Assembly: GCA_013152475.1 (NCBI GenBank)
Contig: JAADGH010000031.1
Location: forward strand, 1 to 37,321
Direction of reading: 5' to 3'
Length of the DNA stretch: 37,321 bases
DNA from: Planctomycetota bacterium
GTDB lineage: Bacteria > Planctomycetota > Brocadiia > JAADGH01
Positions 1 to 8,561 of this stretch are shown here, piece by piece. How positions within the stretch are numbered: the stretch's first letter is position 1; each line of letters starts with the position of its first letter. A model generated the notes under the pieces. That model was not told where the DNA came from, did no database searches, and worked only from the letters and a program-made list of their open reading frames with translations. The position numbers and the translations under genes are program-made.

Positions 1-120
1 GCGAAGAAGGTGATCGTCGAGCACGGCGGAAAGAAGCAGGCCATATCGAAACCGGTCATCGAGCTGTCCACTCGCCCCGGCGATGTCGTCATCCTGAAAC
101 CCAAAGAAGCATCATCGTGA
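1..120 (+). CDS. C-terminal end of an unidentified protein (truncated at window edge)
   Basis: Frame 1 is open from the first base to a TGA at 118-120 and gives the last 39 residues of a protein. The end is alternating hydrophobic and polar, with the motif RPGDVVILKP shortly before the stop. That looks like the final strand of a C-terminal beta-sandwich such as those closing many glycosidase-like proteins; the 706-residue protein at 5776-7896 ends with a comparable DGEAAILIRQ. The stop overlaps the GTG of the next gene (GTGA), so the two are very probably translationally coupled. The function cannot be named from this fragment. Confidence 0.6.
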   Translation, partial: AKKVIVEHGGKKQAISKPVIELSTRPGDVVILKPKEASS

Positions 121-860
121 TCGAACTCAAAGCCGATCTCCACTGCCACACGAACATCGTGGATGGCCAGGGAACGCCGGAGGAGTGCGTCGAACGCGCA
201 AAGCGGAAGGGCCTTGATGTGCTCGCCATTACCGACCACCGACACGCCGAAGGGGGCCTGCGCTACTGGCGCGAGCAGCCCGTCAACGGGATGACCGTCA
301 TTCCGGGCGAGGAGGTCATGACCGACGAGGGACACATCCTTGCCTATTTCATCAAGCGAACCATCAAAGATTGCTCGTTGGAAGAGGCCGTGGCAAAGGC
401 CCGAGAGCAGGGCGCGCTGCTGTATGCGACGCATGTCTTTCACCCGACATTCCGAAGGTTCATCTGGGGCCAAGCGCGCAAGACATTTCGCGATGATGAG
501 CTGGCGTTGCTGCACGGCATGGAGACCCGGAACGGCCAGACGATCTCGCGGTGCAACCGGCGTGCGACAGCCTATGCGAGGGAACACACCGATTTGGGCG
601 TTATCGGCGGCAGCGATGCGCATTTTCTCTGGGAAATCGGCGGGGCCTGGACTATGATCCGGTCCCAAGGGCGAACGCTGGATGACATCAAAGAGGCCAT
701 GCTTCGTCGCCGGACGGAGGCCGGTGGCCCGACGCGGGTCAATCGGCTGGTCCTCCGGTGGGCGTACTACGCCCATGGGTTCCACCGGGTCCTCAAAGGA
801 GATCATCGTCGTGCAGCCAACCGTAGGAAGAAGAGAAGGCGGGTAAGGAGACTGCTATGA
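117..860 (+). CDS. PHP-domain metal-dependent hydrolase/phosphoesterase
   Basis: 247 residues from a GTG that overlaps the previous stop. The PHP signature is clear: DLHCHT (His9, His11), ITDHRH (Asp40, His41), GEEV near residue 65, a His near 106 in YATHVFHP, and GGSDAH about 80 residues before the C-terminus. In the PHP superfamily these residues bind a di- or trinuclear metal centre that hydrolyses phosphoester or related bonds. The protein is a stand-alone PHP domain like small phosphoesterases, not a polymerase or HisK form. The last 25 residues are very rich in Arg and Lys (tail RRKKRRRVRRLL), which is unusual and may bind nucleic acid or anionic polymer. It overlaps the oxidoreductase downstream by 4 bases, so it belongs to the 1-4304 operon. 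The substrate is unknown. Confidence 0.85.
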   Translation: MIELKADLHCHTNIVDGQGTPEECVERAKRKGLDVLAITDHRHAEGGLRYWREQPVNGMTVIPGEEVMTDEGHILAYFIKRTIKDCSLEEAVAKAREQGALLYATHVFHPTFRRFIWGQARKTFRDDELALLHGMETRNGQTISRCNRRATAYAREHTDLGVIGGSDAHFLWEIGGAWTMIRSQGRTLDDIKEAMLRRRTEAGGPTRVNRLVLRWAYYAHGFHRVLKGDHRRAANRRKKRRRVRRLL

Positions 861-2050
861 ACAGGCTTCGGATTGCGATCGTAGGCGCTGGGACAGGGCG
901 GGGGCAGTTGTGGCTTTCCACGCTGAGGAAGCTGTCGGATTTCAGTGAGCTCTATGAGTTTTGCGCGCTATGCGAGGTGATTCCCGAACGGGCTAAAGAG
1001 AATGCCGAGCGATGGGGCGTGAAGCCCTACACAAACCTCCGCACAATGCTGGAGGAGGACAAGCCCGATGTTCTCCTGAATGGCATCGCCCCAGACAGCA
1101 ATACCATGGCCACCGGTCTTGCGGCGAAGCACGGTGTTCACGTCATCAACGAAATCCCCATCGCTCCCACGCTTCCCGCCGCAGACTTCATGATCCGGAC
1201 CACGCAGGAGCACGGAGTGAAGCTGGAGATCACGGAGCAGGTCTACCTCTGGGCGAGGGAGCAGCTCAAGCGCAAGATCATCGACGCGGGTGTCATCGGG
1301 GAGATCACCCACACGCGGCTCCGCTACACGAACAAAGCGGATTACCATGGGATCAATGCCGTCCGCATGCTCGTCCGCCAGCCGGTCAAGCGGGTGCTGG
1401 GGTATGTGGGCAGGGCTGCTGTGCCAGAGTTCGTCGGGTATGAAGGCGACCTCGTGAAGGAGGATTTCTGGGATTTCGCGATCATGGAATTTCAGAATGG
1501 GGTCGTCTGCCTTTTCGAGGACCCACCTCGCGCCGGCTTGCCCTCCTCGTGGGACATCCACGGCAGCAAAGGACAGATCATCGGCAACGATCTCTATGTC
1601 GGCGCGGGGGAGGATCGAAGGCACTTCCCCATCCAAGTGGTGCATACCGAGATCGACGGGGAGAAGGTCCTTGAACACATGCGTGTCGATACCGACCCGC
1701 CGGTCGTCTTCGAAAATTCGTTTACGGACTATCGAGCCAGCGACAATGACGAGGTGGCTCGAATGCAGCTGCTGGTCGGCTTCCACAGAGCGATTACCGA
1801 GGACGCGGAGCCGGAGTATGGGGCGCTGAACGCTCGCCAGGACCTGGAGATTCTCTTCGCCCTGCGGGAGAGCGCGCGCCGGAACAGCACGTGGATGGAC
1901 CTGCCCTTGACGGAGATCACCGAGCTGGAGAAGCGTCTCCACAACGAGTTCTTCATGACCTACGGCGGCGGACCGGAACAGGTAGACAGGCTGACGGGTG
2001 TTGCCTTCCCCCGTGGGGGTGTGCGATGGACGGTCGCGGGTTGGGACTGA
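857..2050 (+). CDS. Gfo/Idh/MocA-family oxidoreductase with altered EKP motif
   Basis: 397 residues; the ATG overlaps the upstream stop (ATGA). The N-terminus carries a Rossmann dinucleotide-binding glycine motif (VGAGTGRG, residues 9-16), followed by a C-terminal alpha/beta domain containing a YHGINAVRML segment near residue 163, where the family has its substrate-side His. Family members use NAD(P) to oxidise or reduce sugar, inositol or amino-sugar substrates. The usual EKP triplet, whose Lys contacts substrate and cofactor, reads E-I-P here (residues 99-101), so the Lys is replaced by Ile. The enzyme may have an altered mechanism or a non-redox role. Its position between a PHP hydrolase and a sulfatase suggests carbohydrate or sulfated-sugar catabolism, which is inference. 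Confidence 0.88.
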   Translation: MNRLRIAIVGAGTGRGQLWLSTLRKLSDFSELYEFCALCEVIPERAKENAERWGVKPYTNLRTMLEEDKPDVLLNGIAPDSNTMATGLAAKHGVHVINEIPIAPTLPAADFMIRTTQEHGVKLEITEQVYLWAREQLKRKIIDAGVIGEITHTRLRYTNKADYHGINAVRMLVRQPVKRVLGYVGRAAVPEFVGYEGDLVKEDFWDFAIMEFQNGVVCLFEDPPRAGLPSSWDIHGSKGQIIGNDLYVGAGEDRRHFPIQVVHTEIDGEKVLEHMRVDTDPPVVFENSFTDYRASDNDEVARMQLLVGFHRAITEDAEPEYGALNARQDLEILFALRESARRNSTWMDLPLTEITELEKRLHNEFFMTYGGGPEQVDRLTGVAFPRGGVRWTVAGWD

Positions 2051-2083
2051 TTCATTAGAGTAGAAGAGGAGTTGCTGAGCACG

Positions 2084-3385
2084 ATGGCTGCACAACGACC
2101 GAATGTCCTGTGGATTTTCTCCGACCAGCACCGCGCCCAGGCGCTCAGTTGCTACGGCGATCCCAACATCGAGACGCCTCATCTCGACCGCCTGGCGAAG
2201 GAGGGGGTCCGTTTCACAAATGCGTATTCCAACACACCCCTCTGCTCGCCGTTCCGGGCATGCCTCTATGCGGGACAGTACATCACGACACACGGCGTAA
2301 TCTCCCTCTTCCGCCCGCTATTGCCGGAGAGGCAGCCGGAGCTGCCGTCGGTGCTCCAGGTGCACGGCTACCACACGTCGCACATGGGCAAGTGGCACCT
2401 CGGCGGCGGCGACTGCCCCTGCCATTTCGTCTCGCCCTACTTCCGGCCCGGTTGGGACGACTGGCTCGGGTGGGAGAACTCGAACCGCCCCTTCGAGACG
2501 ACCTACTCCATCGGCGACCATCCGCACCCGGTGCGGACGCTGGAGGGCTACCAGACGGACGCCATCACCGACCATACGGTGGAGTGGCTGAAGAATCGCG
2601 CGGGGGACAAGCCGTGGTTCCATGTCATGTCCATCGAGCCGCCCCATTCGCCGAACATCGCGCCCGAGCCATACATGGACATGTTCATGGACAAGGAGCT
2701 GACCTACCATCCGAACTTCGACTGGGCCAGCCCCCGCGCGAAGCAGCACGACGAGGAGCTTCACGGATATTACGCACAAATCAAAAACCTGGACGACAAC
2801 GTGGGCCGCGTGATCGAAGCCCTGACCGAGACAGGTCAGTTGGACAACACGATGATCTTCTATTTCTCCGACCACGGCGACCTCATGGGCAGCCACGGCA
2901 TGCGCCAGAAGAGCCGGCCGGAGGAGGAGTCGTCGAACATACCCCTGATCGTTCGATACCCGAAGGGCGTTCCGGGCGGCCGTGTGTCCGATGCCTTCAT
3001 CAGCGCCGTGGACCTGATGCCCACGCTCCTCGGCTTCCTCGACATCCCCGTCCCGGACGGCGTGGAGGGCGACGACCTGAGCGGCGTGTTGCAAGGGACA
3101 CGGGAGGACGGCGCGGACATGGTCCTGATGCAGTACGAACGGCCCTACTTCCCACCGGCGCCGAACACGGCCTTCCGGGCGATTCGGATCGGCCGGTGGA
3201 TGTACTCGCACTTCCTCACCCGGGGGCCGAGTCAGCTCTTCGACATGGAGAGCGATCCGTACCAGATGACCAACCTGATCGATTCGCCCGAACACAACAA
3301 AACGCGGGACGAATTGCACGAGCGGATGACGGAAAAGATGAACGAACTCGGGGATGATTTCCTCGAACGAGCGCAATCCTCGTAG
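2084..3385 (+). CDS. Sulfatase (formylglycine-dependent, Cys type)
   Basis: 433 residues from ATG 2084, chosen because AGAAGAGGAG lies 12-20 nt upstream; the in-frame TTG at 2072 would sit on that site. Type I sulfatase features: SDQH metal-binding motif at residues 13-16, the CSPFRACLYAG signature with Cys54 as the residue converted to formylglycine by a maturase, KWHLGG, and FSDHGDLMGSHGM with metal-binding Asp and His. No N-terminal signal peptide is evident, so it would be cytoplasmic, unlike most polysaccharide sulfatases; a small sulfate ester or a related phosphonate or phosphate ester is therefore more likely. No anaerobic maturase (AslB type) or FGE is seen nearby. It lies 33 nt after the oxidoreductase and 10 nt before the nitrilase in one operon. 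Confidence 0.92.
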   Translation: MAAQRPNVLWIFSDQHRAQALSCYGDPNIETPHLDRLAKEGVRFTNAYSNTPLCSPFRACLYAGQYITTHGVISLFRPLLPERQPELPSVLQVHGYHTSHMGKWHLGGGDCPCHFVSPYFRPGWDDWLGWENSNRPFETTYSIGDHPHPVRTLEGYQTDAITDHTVEWLKNRAGDKPWFHVMSIEPPHSPNIAPEPYMDMFMDKELTYHPNFDWASPRAKQHDEELHGYYAQIKNLDDNVGRVIEALTETGQLDNTMIFYFSDHGDLMGSHGMRQKSRPEEESSNIPLIVRYPKGVPGGRVSDAFISAVDLMPTLLGFLDIPVPDGVEGDDLSGVLQGTREDGADMVLMQYERPYFPPAPNTAFRAIRIGRWMYSHFLTRGPSQLFDMESDPYQMTNLIDSPEHNKTRDELHERMTEKMNELGDDFLERAQSS

Positions 3386-3395
3386 GAGAAGAAGC

Positions 3396-4304
3396 ATGGC
3401 AAGAAAAGTAAAGATCGCGGCGATCCAGATACCGAACTGGGTGGAGGGGGAGACGGCGCAGGAGAAGTACGAGTCGAACCTCCGGAACATCGAGACCTAC
3501 CTCCGTATGGCCGGGGAGACGGGGTGCGACCTCACAGGCGTCGGTGAGTGCTCGAACACGCGCAACCTGAGCAAGGAAGAAAAGGAGGAAGTCCTGCCCG
3601 ATCTTCTCACCGGGCCGGAGGTCGAGATCGGCAAGCGCCTCGCCAAAGAGTTCAACATGAACATCGTCCTCGGCATCGCGGGCCTGCTCGATGGCAAGAA
3701 GCGGAACACAGCAACGGTCATCGACCGCAAGGGCGAGATCGTCGGCATGTATCTAAAGGTCCAGCTCACGCGCCTTGAGAAGCTGAGCGGCATTGTCCCC
3801 GGCGACGATTTCACCGTCTTCGATCTGGACTTTGGAAAGATTGGCTGTCTGATCTGCCACGACTTCAGCTTCGCCGAGGCGGCGCGCGTGCTTGCCGTGC
3901 GCGGGGCGGAGATCATCGTGTGGCCGTCGAACTGGAGCGGCTGGGGGCGCGACCTGTCCAACTGCATGATCCGGTGCCGGGCCATCGACAGTTGTGCCTA
4001 CGTCGTCTTCCTCAGCAGCGGACAGGGGCCGGGGAAACCAACGAACTGGATGACGGGCGTGGCGGGGTGCACGGGCGTGGTCAATCCCATGGGCGAATAC
4101 ATTGCCCAGATGCCGCACCGCGTGCCGGGCATCGTCACGTCCGAGGTCGATCTCGACATCAAGCGCGTGGCCCACGGTTTCACCTATGACCGCGAGGACA
4201 TCTTCATCGAGGAGATGCTCTGCGAGCGCCGGCCGGATGCGTATGCTCCACTGTGCGACGCATCGCTCGTCCCGGACCCGCCGCGGGGGTATGAGACGAA
4301 GTAG
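3396..4304 (+). CDS. Nitrilase-superfamily carbon-nitrogen hydrolase (amidase)
   Basis: 302 residues from ATG 3396, preceded by GGAGAAGAAGC; an earlier in-frame start inside the sulfatase is less likely. The catalytic triad of the carbon-nitrogen hydrolase superfamily is visible: Glu51 (GVGECSN), Lys121 (MYLKVQL) and Cys154 in GCLICHDFSFAEAARVLA. The alpha-beta-beta-alpha fold segments (IIVWPSNW, the CRAID region) follow in order. Members hydrolyse linear amides, carbamoyl compounds or nitriles in the cytoplasm. As the last gene of the operon with a sulfatase and a Gfo/Idh/MocA enzyme, it could deamidate or deacylate an amino-sugar-type substrate (inference). It converges on the MFS gene with only 12 nt between stop codons. 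Confidence 0.92.
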   Translation: MARKVKIAAIQIPNWVEGETAQEKYESNLRNIETYLRMAGETGCDLTGVGECSNTRNLSKEEKEEVLPDLLTGPEVEIGKRLAKEFNMNIVLGIAGLLDGKKRNTATVIDRKGEIVGMYLKVQLTRLEKLSGIVPGDDFTVFDLDFGKIGCLICHDFSFAEAARVLAVRGAEIIVWPSNWSGWGRDLSNCMIRCRAIDSCAYVVFLSSGQGPGKPTNWMTGVAGCTGVVNPMGEYIAQMPHRVPGIVTSEVDLDIKRVAHGFTYDREDIFIEEMLCERRPDAYAPLCDASLVPDPPRGYETK

Positions 4305-4316
4305 GCGCGAAGGTTG

Positions 4317-5633
4317 TCACGGCTCGACGTCGGCGGGTGGCGCCTCGGCCTCGGAGGCCGCCTCTTCCGCTCTGGCCAGCTCCTCGGACGGGCTTGCCCC
4401 TTCCGCCTCGGGCCCGGCACCCTCTTCGGCAGGGACATTTTCCCCCGCGTCCCGGAACCAGATCAGGAAGGCCACGGCACACGCGAAGGTCAGCAGGCAG
4501 GGCACGATGAACACACGTGTCCACTGCGTCTGGTCCCCCTTCTTGAAGGCGCCCAGGATGAGTCCGGTGAACTTGGTGCCGAAGAAATTACCGAAGCCGA
4601 TGGTGATGAGCGTGAGGAGGCTCTGGACCGAGGCGCGAATATCCTTCGGCGCGACGCGATCCACATAAATCTGCGAAACAACGAAGAAGAACGTGAAGCC
4701 CAGGCCGTGCAGCGCCAGCGAGGCCTTGACCAGCCAGAGGGGTTTGCCGATGGCGAAGAGGATATACCGTATCGGCCAGGCGATCACGCCGATGGCCAGA
4801 CACCGGCGAACACCGAGTCGCGGCAGGAGCAGCGGCAGCAGCAGGGCCATGGTAAAGAGCTCGGCAATCTGCGCGATGGTCATCGTCGCAGGGACGGCGG
4901 CAGGCGATACGCCCAGGTCCTGCAGGAATTGGGGCGTCGGCATGTAGTAGAATTGAAGCTCCGTCGTGACGACAAAGCAGATCGCCATGAAGACGGCGAA
5001 GTCTCTTATCTTAAGGAGCCGCAGGGCTTCGAGAAAGGCCCATGGACTCTCGGTCTCCTTCTTCGGCGGGGTGTGAGGCAGAAACAGGCAGAAGACGCCC
5101 ATGACCAGGGAGGCAACCGCGGCCAGTATAAGACAATCGCCCTGCTTATCTGCGGCCTTGAGCAGCAGATACCCGCTGCGCCACCCGCTCAGAATCCAAC
5201 CGATCGCGATCCAGCCGATCGTTCCCCAAACACGAATGCCGCCGAACTGCTTGTCCGCGTCATCGAGGTGGTGAAAGGCAAGAGAGTTTGTCAGGGCAAG
5301 CGTCGGCGCATACAACAGACAGTAGAGAGACATGAACAGCATCATCCGCGGGAAACCGGTCTGCTTCACCGTCAACAGGAGAAGGATGCCGCCGACGAAC
5401 TGCGCGCCGGCGAGGAAGTACTGCGTGGGAAGCCAGCGATCCACGATCTGTCCCCCGAGGAAGGGGGCAACGATGGACGCCAGCCAGAGCGCGCTGAATA
5501 TCCAGCTCGATTGGCCCTCGGTGAATCCCAACGGGCCGCGGAGGTATGTGTACAGCACCGGCGCCCAAGCGCCCCAGATGGCGTATTGCAGGAACATCAT
5601 CATGCTCAGGCGAATCCGCAGGCTCAGGCTCAT
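4317..5633 (-). CDS. MFS transporter, nucleoside:H+ symporter-like
   Basis: 438 residues from ATG 5633, directly preceded by GAGGAGGAGCA, an excellent ribosome-binding site; upstream in-frame codons lie in the promoter leader. About 12 hydrophobic segments are visible. The N-terminal half (LQYAIWGAWAPVLYTYL, FTEGQSSWIFSALWLASIVAPFLGGQIVDRW) closely resembles the nucleoside:H+ symporter / LacY-like MFS group (NupG, XapB type). The central FGGIRVWGTIGWIAIGW segment is typical of that group. The C-terminus ends in about 45 residues rich in Ala, Glu and Pro, probably a disordered cytoplasmic tail. It probably imports a nucleoside or sugar by proton symport. It has its own strong promoter and is followed by a convergent operon. 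Confidence 0.88.
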   Translation of the reverse strand: MSLSLRIRLSMMMFLQYAIWGAWAPVLYTYLRGPLGFTEGQSSWIFSALWLASIVAPFLGGQIVDRWLPTQYFLAGAQFVGGILLLLTVKQTGFPRMMLFMSLYCLLYAPTLALTNSLAFHHLDDADKQFGGIRVWGTIGWIAIGWILSGWRSGYLLLKAADKQGDCLILAAVASLVMGVFCLFLPHTPPKKETESPWAFLEALRLLKIRDFAVFMAICFVVTTELQFYYMPTPQFLQDLGVSPAAVPATMTIAQIAELFTMALLLPLLLPRLGVRRCLAIGVIAWPIRYILFAIGKPLWLVKASLALHGLGFTFFFVVSQIYVDRVAPKDIRASVQSLLTLITIGFGNFFGTKFTGLILGAFKKGDQTQWTRVFIVPCLLTFACAVAFLIWFRDAGENVPAEEGAGPEAEGASPSEELARAEEAASEAEAPPADVEP

Positions 5634-5710
5634 TGCTCCTCCTCTTTCTCGGGGGGAAATGGGATCGCGCTGGTCGTTCAGCACGCGGCTCCAAGGGCAC
5701 AAGCGCGGGG

Positions 5711-5739
5711 ATTATACCTTGCCCCGACCACCGGGTCAA
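5711..5739 (-). promoter_or_regulatory. Sigma-70-type promoter of the MFS gene
   Basis: On the minus strand, TTGACC (5739-5734) and TATAAT (5716-5711) are separated by exactly 17 nt, close to the housekeeping consensus. The leader to the ATG at 5633 is about 70 nt and ends in a strong ribosome-binding site. Confidence 0.75.
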
Positions 5740-5775
5740 GTATGTGTTGGCGAGTCAGCGCACGTTCACGCCAAA

Positions 5776-7896
5776 CTACTGCCGAATCAGTATCGCCGCC
5801 TCGCCGTCGCGGAGGGAGATCTTGTCGATCGGCGGACCAAGGGTCTTGTCGCGCCCCAACAGGCGAAACGTGCCCGGCAGGTCATGCGTGATGGTCCGAT
5901 CGTATTGCCCGCCAAGCTGAACGAGCACCAGCGCCTTCTCGAAATCACGGGCGAGGACGGTCCACGGCGTGAACGCGCCCTCCACGAGTTGGATGTCGTC
6001 AAACCAAGCTTCACCCACAGCCCAGATGCGGAAGGTCACGCGGCCTCGCGCGCCCTCACCCGTCGTGAAGGTGCTCACGTATCGCCGCCACGGGGTCGTG
6101 CCCATGGCGCACGTTCTTGCGCTCATGCCCTGCGCCCCCTTGAATGCGTAGGCATACAACTGCGCCCCCACACCGCCGGTCACGTCCTTCGTCTTGATCC
6201 AGCCGGACAGGGTGTAGCGGGTGTTGGGCTTGAGGGTCACCCATTGCAGCGCGAAGGAGTAGTCCTCGGGGGTTTTCTTGGTCTGGCAGGCCGATGCCTC
6301 GCCCGAGTGCTTCTCGCCGGTCACGCGCTTGACGCCGCTCTTGCCGATTTCCCAGTGATCGGGCAGACCGTCGCCGTTGGCGTCCTCCTCGAAGCCGCCG
6401 TTCCTGAGCAGGTTGTCCCCTTTGATCGGCTTGTCGGCATTGCTTGCCCAGATGCGGTATGCGCCCATCGGCTTGCCGATGTTGTAGTCCACGGCGGGGA
6501 CATAGAGCTTCCACCCTCTGCCGTACGGATGCCGCCCATAGCCGTAGAACATGTACGGGCCCTGATTGAGATAGAACAGGGCCAGGCCGTAGTAGCCGTC
6601 CCGCTCCATAGAAACAGGAACCTTCGGGCCGAACTCGGAGACTTCGGGCTCATAGATCGGGTTGTACTGCAGCATCTGGATTTTCCCGCGCCGATCGAAC
6701 CCCCGGTCGCGATCAAAATAGGACTGAATCTTGCCGAGGCCCGATTGGATGGTGAGCCAGTTCTCAGCGGACATGCCGTCGATGACGAACGGCGTGGCGC
6801 GCCAGCCGTTGGCGGTGAGGAGCTTGTCGCCGATGGCGAGCTTGACGCGGGCGAGCATCACCTGCATGTCGCGCAGCCAGCCGCCGGAATTCTCCTTCCG
6901 ATTGGGGTATTCGACGACCGGCCGGCTGCCGGCGCCGGGGATGGTGGCGGGGGTGGTGTCGATGAAGAGGCCGTCGGCCTCCCCAAGAAGGTCCCTGGCG
7001 TAGACCTCAGCAAGGAAGCGCTGATACTCGCGATGGCCGACGTACATCACGTAGTCATCCCGAGGCGGCCCCCAGAAGTATATTGGAACGCGCGCAAAGC
7101 ACTTTTTCCGCGCCGTGGCCTTCGGGTTGGCCAGGTTGGCGAACTCCTCGTCGTCCACCACACCGTCGCCGTTGCGGTCATTGCGCGCATCCCAGCCGGG
7201 GACGATGCGCGCCACGCGCGGGGCGAGGGTGCGCTCAACGCGAACGTGGAGGTTGACCGGCGAGTCCTCGGCGAAATGAATGAACATATCCTCGAGGATG
7301 CCCGATTTCGTCAGGCCGCGCTCGACACAAAATCGCTCCAGGTCCGATGCCTTTTTCGACGGCAGGACCATGGTCGCGAGCAGACCGTACCGGAGGACAG
7401 TGCAGTTGGGGTTCACCTCCTTGGCCTTCGATGTGAAGTTGATGTCATAGCGCTCGCCCACCTCGGGCATCTTCCTGCTGTAGAAGATGAACGTTCGGGT
7501 GTGGGGCCGCTTTTGCGGCAGGCGGCGGATGCGCAGGACGAAGCGCCACGGCGCCGCCCAGTCGGTTGCCTGCTCGCCCGTCCAGACGCGAAACGTCCAG
7601 AAGCAGGTTGCGCCGTCGGCGAGCGGCCTTCCGGCATACTCGGCCATGGGCAGCGGCGTTTCGACCTTGCCGGAGTCCCACAGGTCGGCTTGGCCCGGCT
7701 TTAGTTTCTCCACCGTGGTGGCCACGAGCACCTGGTAGGCCGTCTGGCCTTCCGCCTGCCAGAAGAACTCCGGGCAGACGTCCGGGCACTCGCCGCCGTT
7801 GCCCTTCCATTCGCAGTAGCGTTCGTTTGGTTTCCAGCCGGCCCACGCCGCAGCCGCAACAAACAGCGAAAGCAAAACAGGGATTGCGGTTCTCAT
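5776..7896 (-). CDS. Secreted glycosidase-like protein with Fn3-like and CBM-like domains
   Basis: 706 residues with a clear signal peptide (about residues 1-19, cut after AWA). Residues about 30-125 look like the Fn3-like N-terminal domain of alpha-rhamnosidase-type enzymes (YQVLVATT, WDSGKV, FWTFRVWT). The central part (about 130-470) resembles a TIM-barrel glycosidase-like domain with DGLFIDTTPA and LLTANGWRATPFVIDGMSAENW. It contains an EF-hand-like calcium loop DRNGDGVVDDEEF near residue 245. A jelly-roll carbohydrate-binding-like module follows (about 485-640: LLRNGGFEED, a DANGDGLPDHW calcium-like loop, LKPNTRYTLSGWIKT, WFDDIQLVEG), then a short C-terminal sandwich. Catalytic residues cannot be assigned. 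The start is preceded by AGAGGATAACGCC, 11 nt after the upstream gene's stop, so the pair is co-transcribed. Confidence 0.7.
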   Translation of the reverse strand: MRTAIPVLLSLFVAAAAWAGWKPNERYCEWKGNGGECPDVCPEFFWQAEGQTAYQVLVATTVEKLKPGQADLWDSGKVETPLPMAEYAGRPLADGATCFWTFRVWTGEQATDWAAPWRFVLRIRRLPQKRPHTRTFIFYSRKMPEVGERYDINFTSKAKEVNPNCTVLRYGLLATMVLPSKKASDLERFCVERGLTKSGILEDMFIHFAEDSPVNLHVRVERTLAPRVARIVPGWDARNDRNGDGVVDDEEFANLANPKATARKKCFARVPIYFWGPPRDDYVMYVGHREYQRFLAEVYARDLLGEADGLFIDTTPATIPGAGSRPVVEYPNRKENSGGWLRDMQVMLARVKLAIGDKLLTANGWRATPFVIDGMSAENWLTIQSGLGKIQSYFDRDRGFDRRGKIQMLQYNPIYEPEVSEFGPKVPVSMERDGYYGLALFYLNQGPYMFYGYGRHPYGRGWKLYVPAVDYNIGKPMGAYRIWASNADKPIKGDNLLRNGGFEEDANGDGLPDHWEIGKSGVKRVTGEKHSGEASACQTKKTPEDYSFALQWVTLKPNTRYTLSGWIKTKDVTGGVGAQLYAYAFKGAQGMSARTCAMGTTPWRRYVSTFTTGEGARGRVTFRIWAVGEAWFDDIQLVEGAFTPWTVLARDFEKALVLVQLGGQYDRTITHDLPGTFRLLGRDKTLGPPIDKISLRDGEAAILIRQ

Positions 7897-7907
7897 GGCG
7901 TTATCCT

Positions 7908-8459
7908 CTACTTGATTTCCTCGATCTTGACGTCGTCAATCCACACGGTTCCCGTGTGCATGATGGCGAAGCCGACGGGGCAGAGCTCGATCTTTATTCG
8001 TCCGGTTTTCTCGGTGGTGGTGAATTCCTTTTCAAACTCCTTCCAGTCCCTCGGCTGCTCCATGATGAGGACGTGCAATTTTAGCAGGCCCCGGCCCCTG
8101 CCGGAAGCATGATACTCGCTGATATAGATGCACGTCGGGCCGGTGGTTTTCTGCGATTTGCTCCAGGCCTTGAGGCGATACTTCGTATTCGGCTTCACAT
8201 CCGCCCAGCCGGCTACAACGACATAATCCCACTCCGAGGCGTCATCGAGGCGAAGGGCGCTCTCGCCCGACTTCTTGACGGCGCGATCCATGGCGACGGC
8301 CTTTTCCGGTGTGCCTTTGGCGACTGTCCACCCATCGGGGACCCCGTTTCCGTCCTTGTCCGACTCGAAGCCGAATGTCGCCTCGTCCGCCATCCCCACG
8401 GCCGGCCTCGCGCAGAGGAGAGCGATGGCGGTAAGAAGCATCATGCGTTGAATGTCCAT
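7908..8459 (-). CDS. Small secreted CBM-like (jelly-roll) protein
   Basis: 183 residues from ATG 8459, preceded by AAGGGAATGGG; an alternative ATG lies 11 codons upstream (8492). A signal peptide spans about residues 1-24 (LLTAIALLCARPAVGMA). The mature protein is a single carbohydrate-binding-like beta-sandwich: FGFESDKDGNGVPDGW at the start, with a calcium-loop-like DKDGNG, then the KPNTKYRLKAWSKS strand and the closing TGTVWIDDVKIEE strand. No catalytic domain is attached. It is the first gene of the pair with the 706-residue protein, whose internal module it resembles. It could act as an accessory binding protein on the cell surface or in the periplasm. Exact ligand unknown. Confidence 0.75.
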   Translation of the reverse strand: MDIQRMMLLTAIALLCARPAVGMADEATFGFESDKDGNGVPDGWTVAKGTPEKAVAMDRAVKKSGESALRLDDASEWDYVVVAGWADVKPNTKYRLKAWSKSQKTTGPTCIYISEYHASGRGRGLLKLHVLIMEQPRDWKEFEKEFTTTEKTGRIKIELCPVGFAIMHTGTVWIDDVKIEEIK

Positions 8460-8491
8460 CCCATTCCCTTCCCTTCCCTTGACAATTGGCA

Positions 8492-8519
8492 TTGACTTTC
8501 GCTCTTGATTGCATACCAT
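8492..8519 (+). promoter_or_regulatory. Candidate promoter of the second Gfo/Idh/MocA gene, in a divergent intergenic region
   Basis: TTGACT (8492-8497), a 16-nt spacer and TACCAT (8514-8519). The region 8460-8561 separates two divergent genes. On the opposite strand TTGTCA (8539-8534) could serve the CBM-protein operon, but no good -10 accompanies it. Confidence 0.4.
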
Positions 8520-8561
8520 AACCGGCACTGCTTTGACAACACACGTTTCGGAGATATTACT

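Noticed and set aside
5332..7704. 790-codon open frame on the plus strand
   Set aside because: It is antisense to the MFS and 706-residue genes and also runs through the MFS promoter; no protein family is visible.
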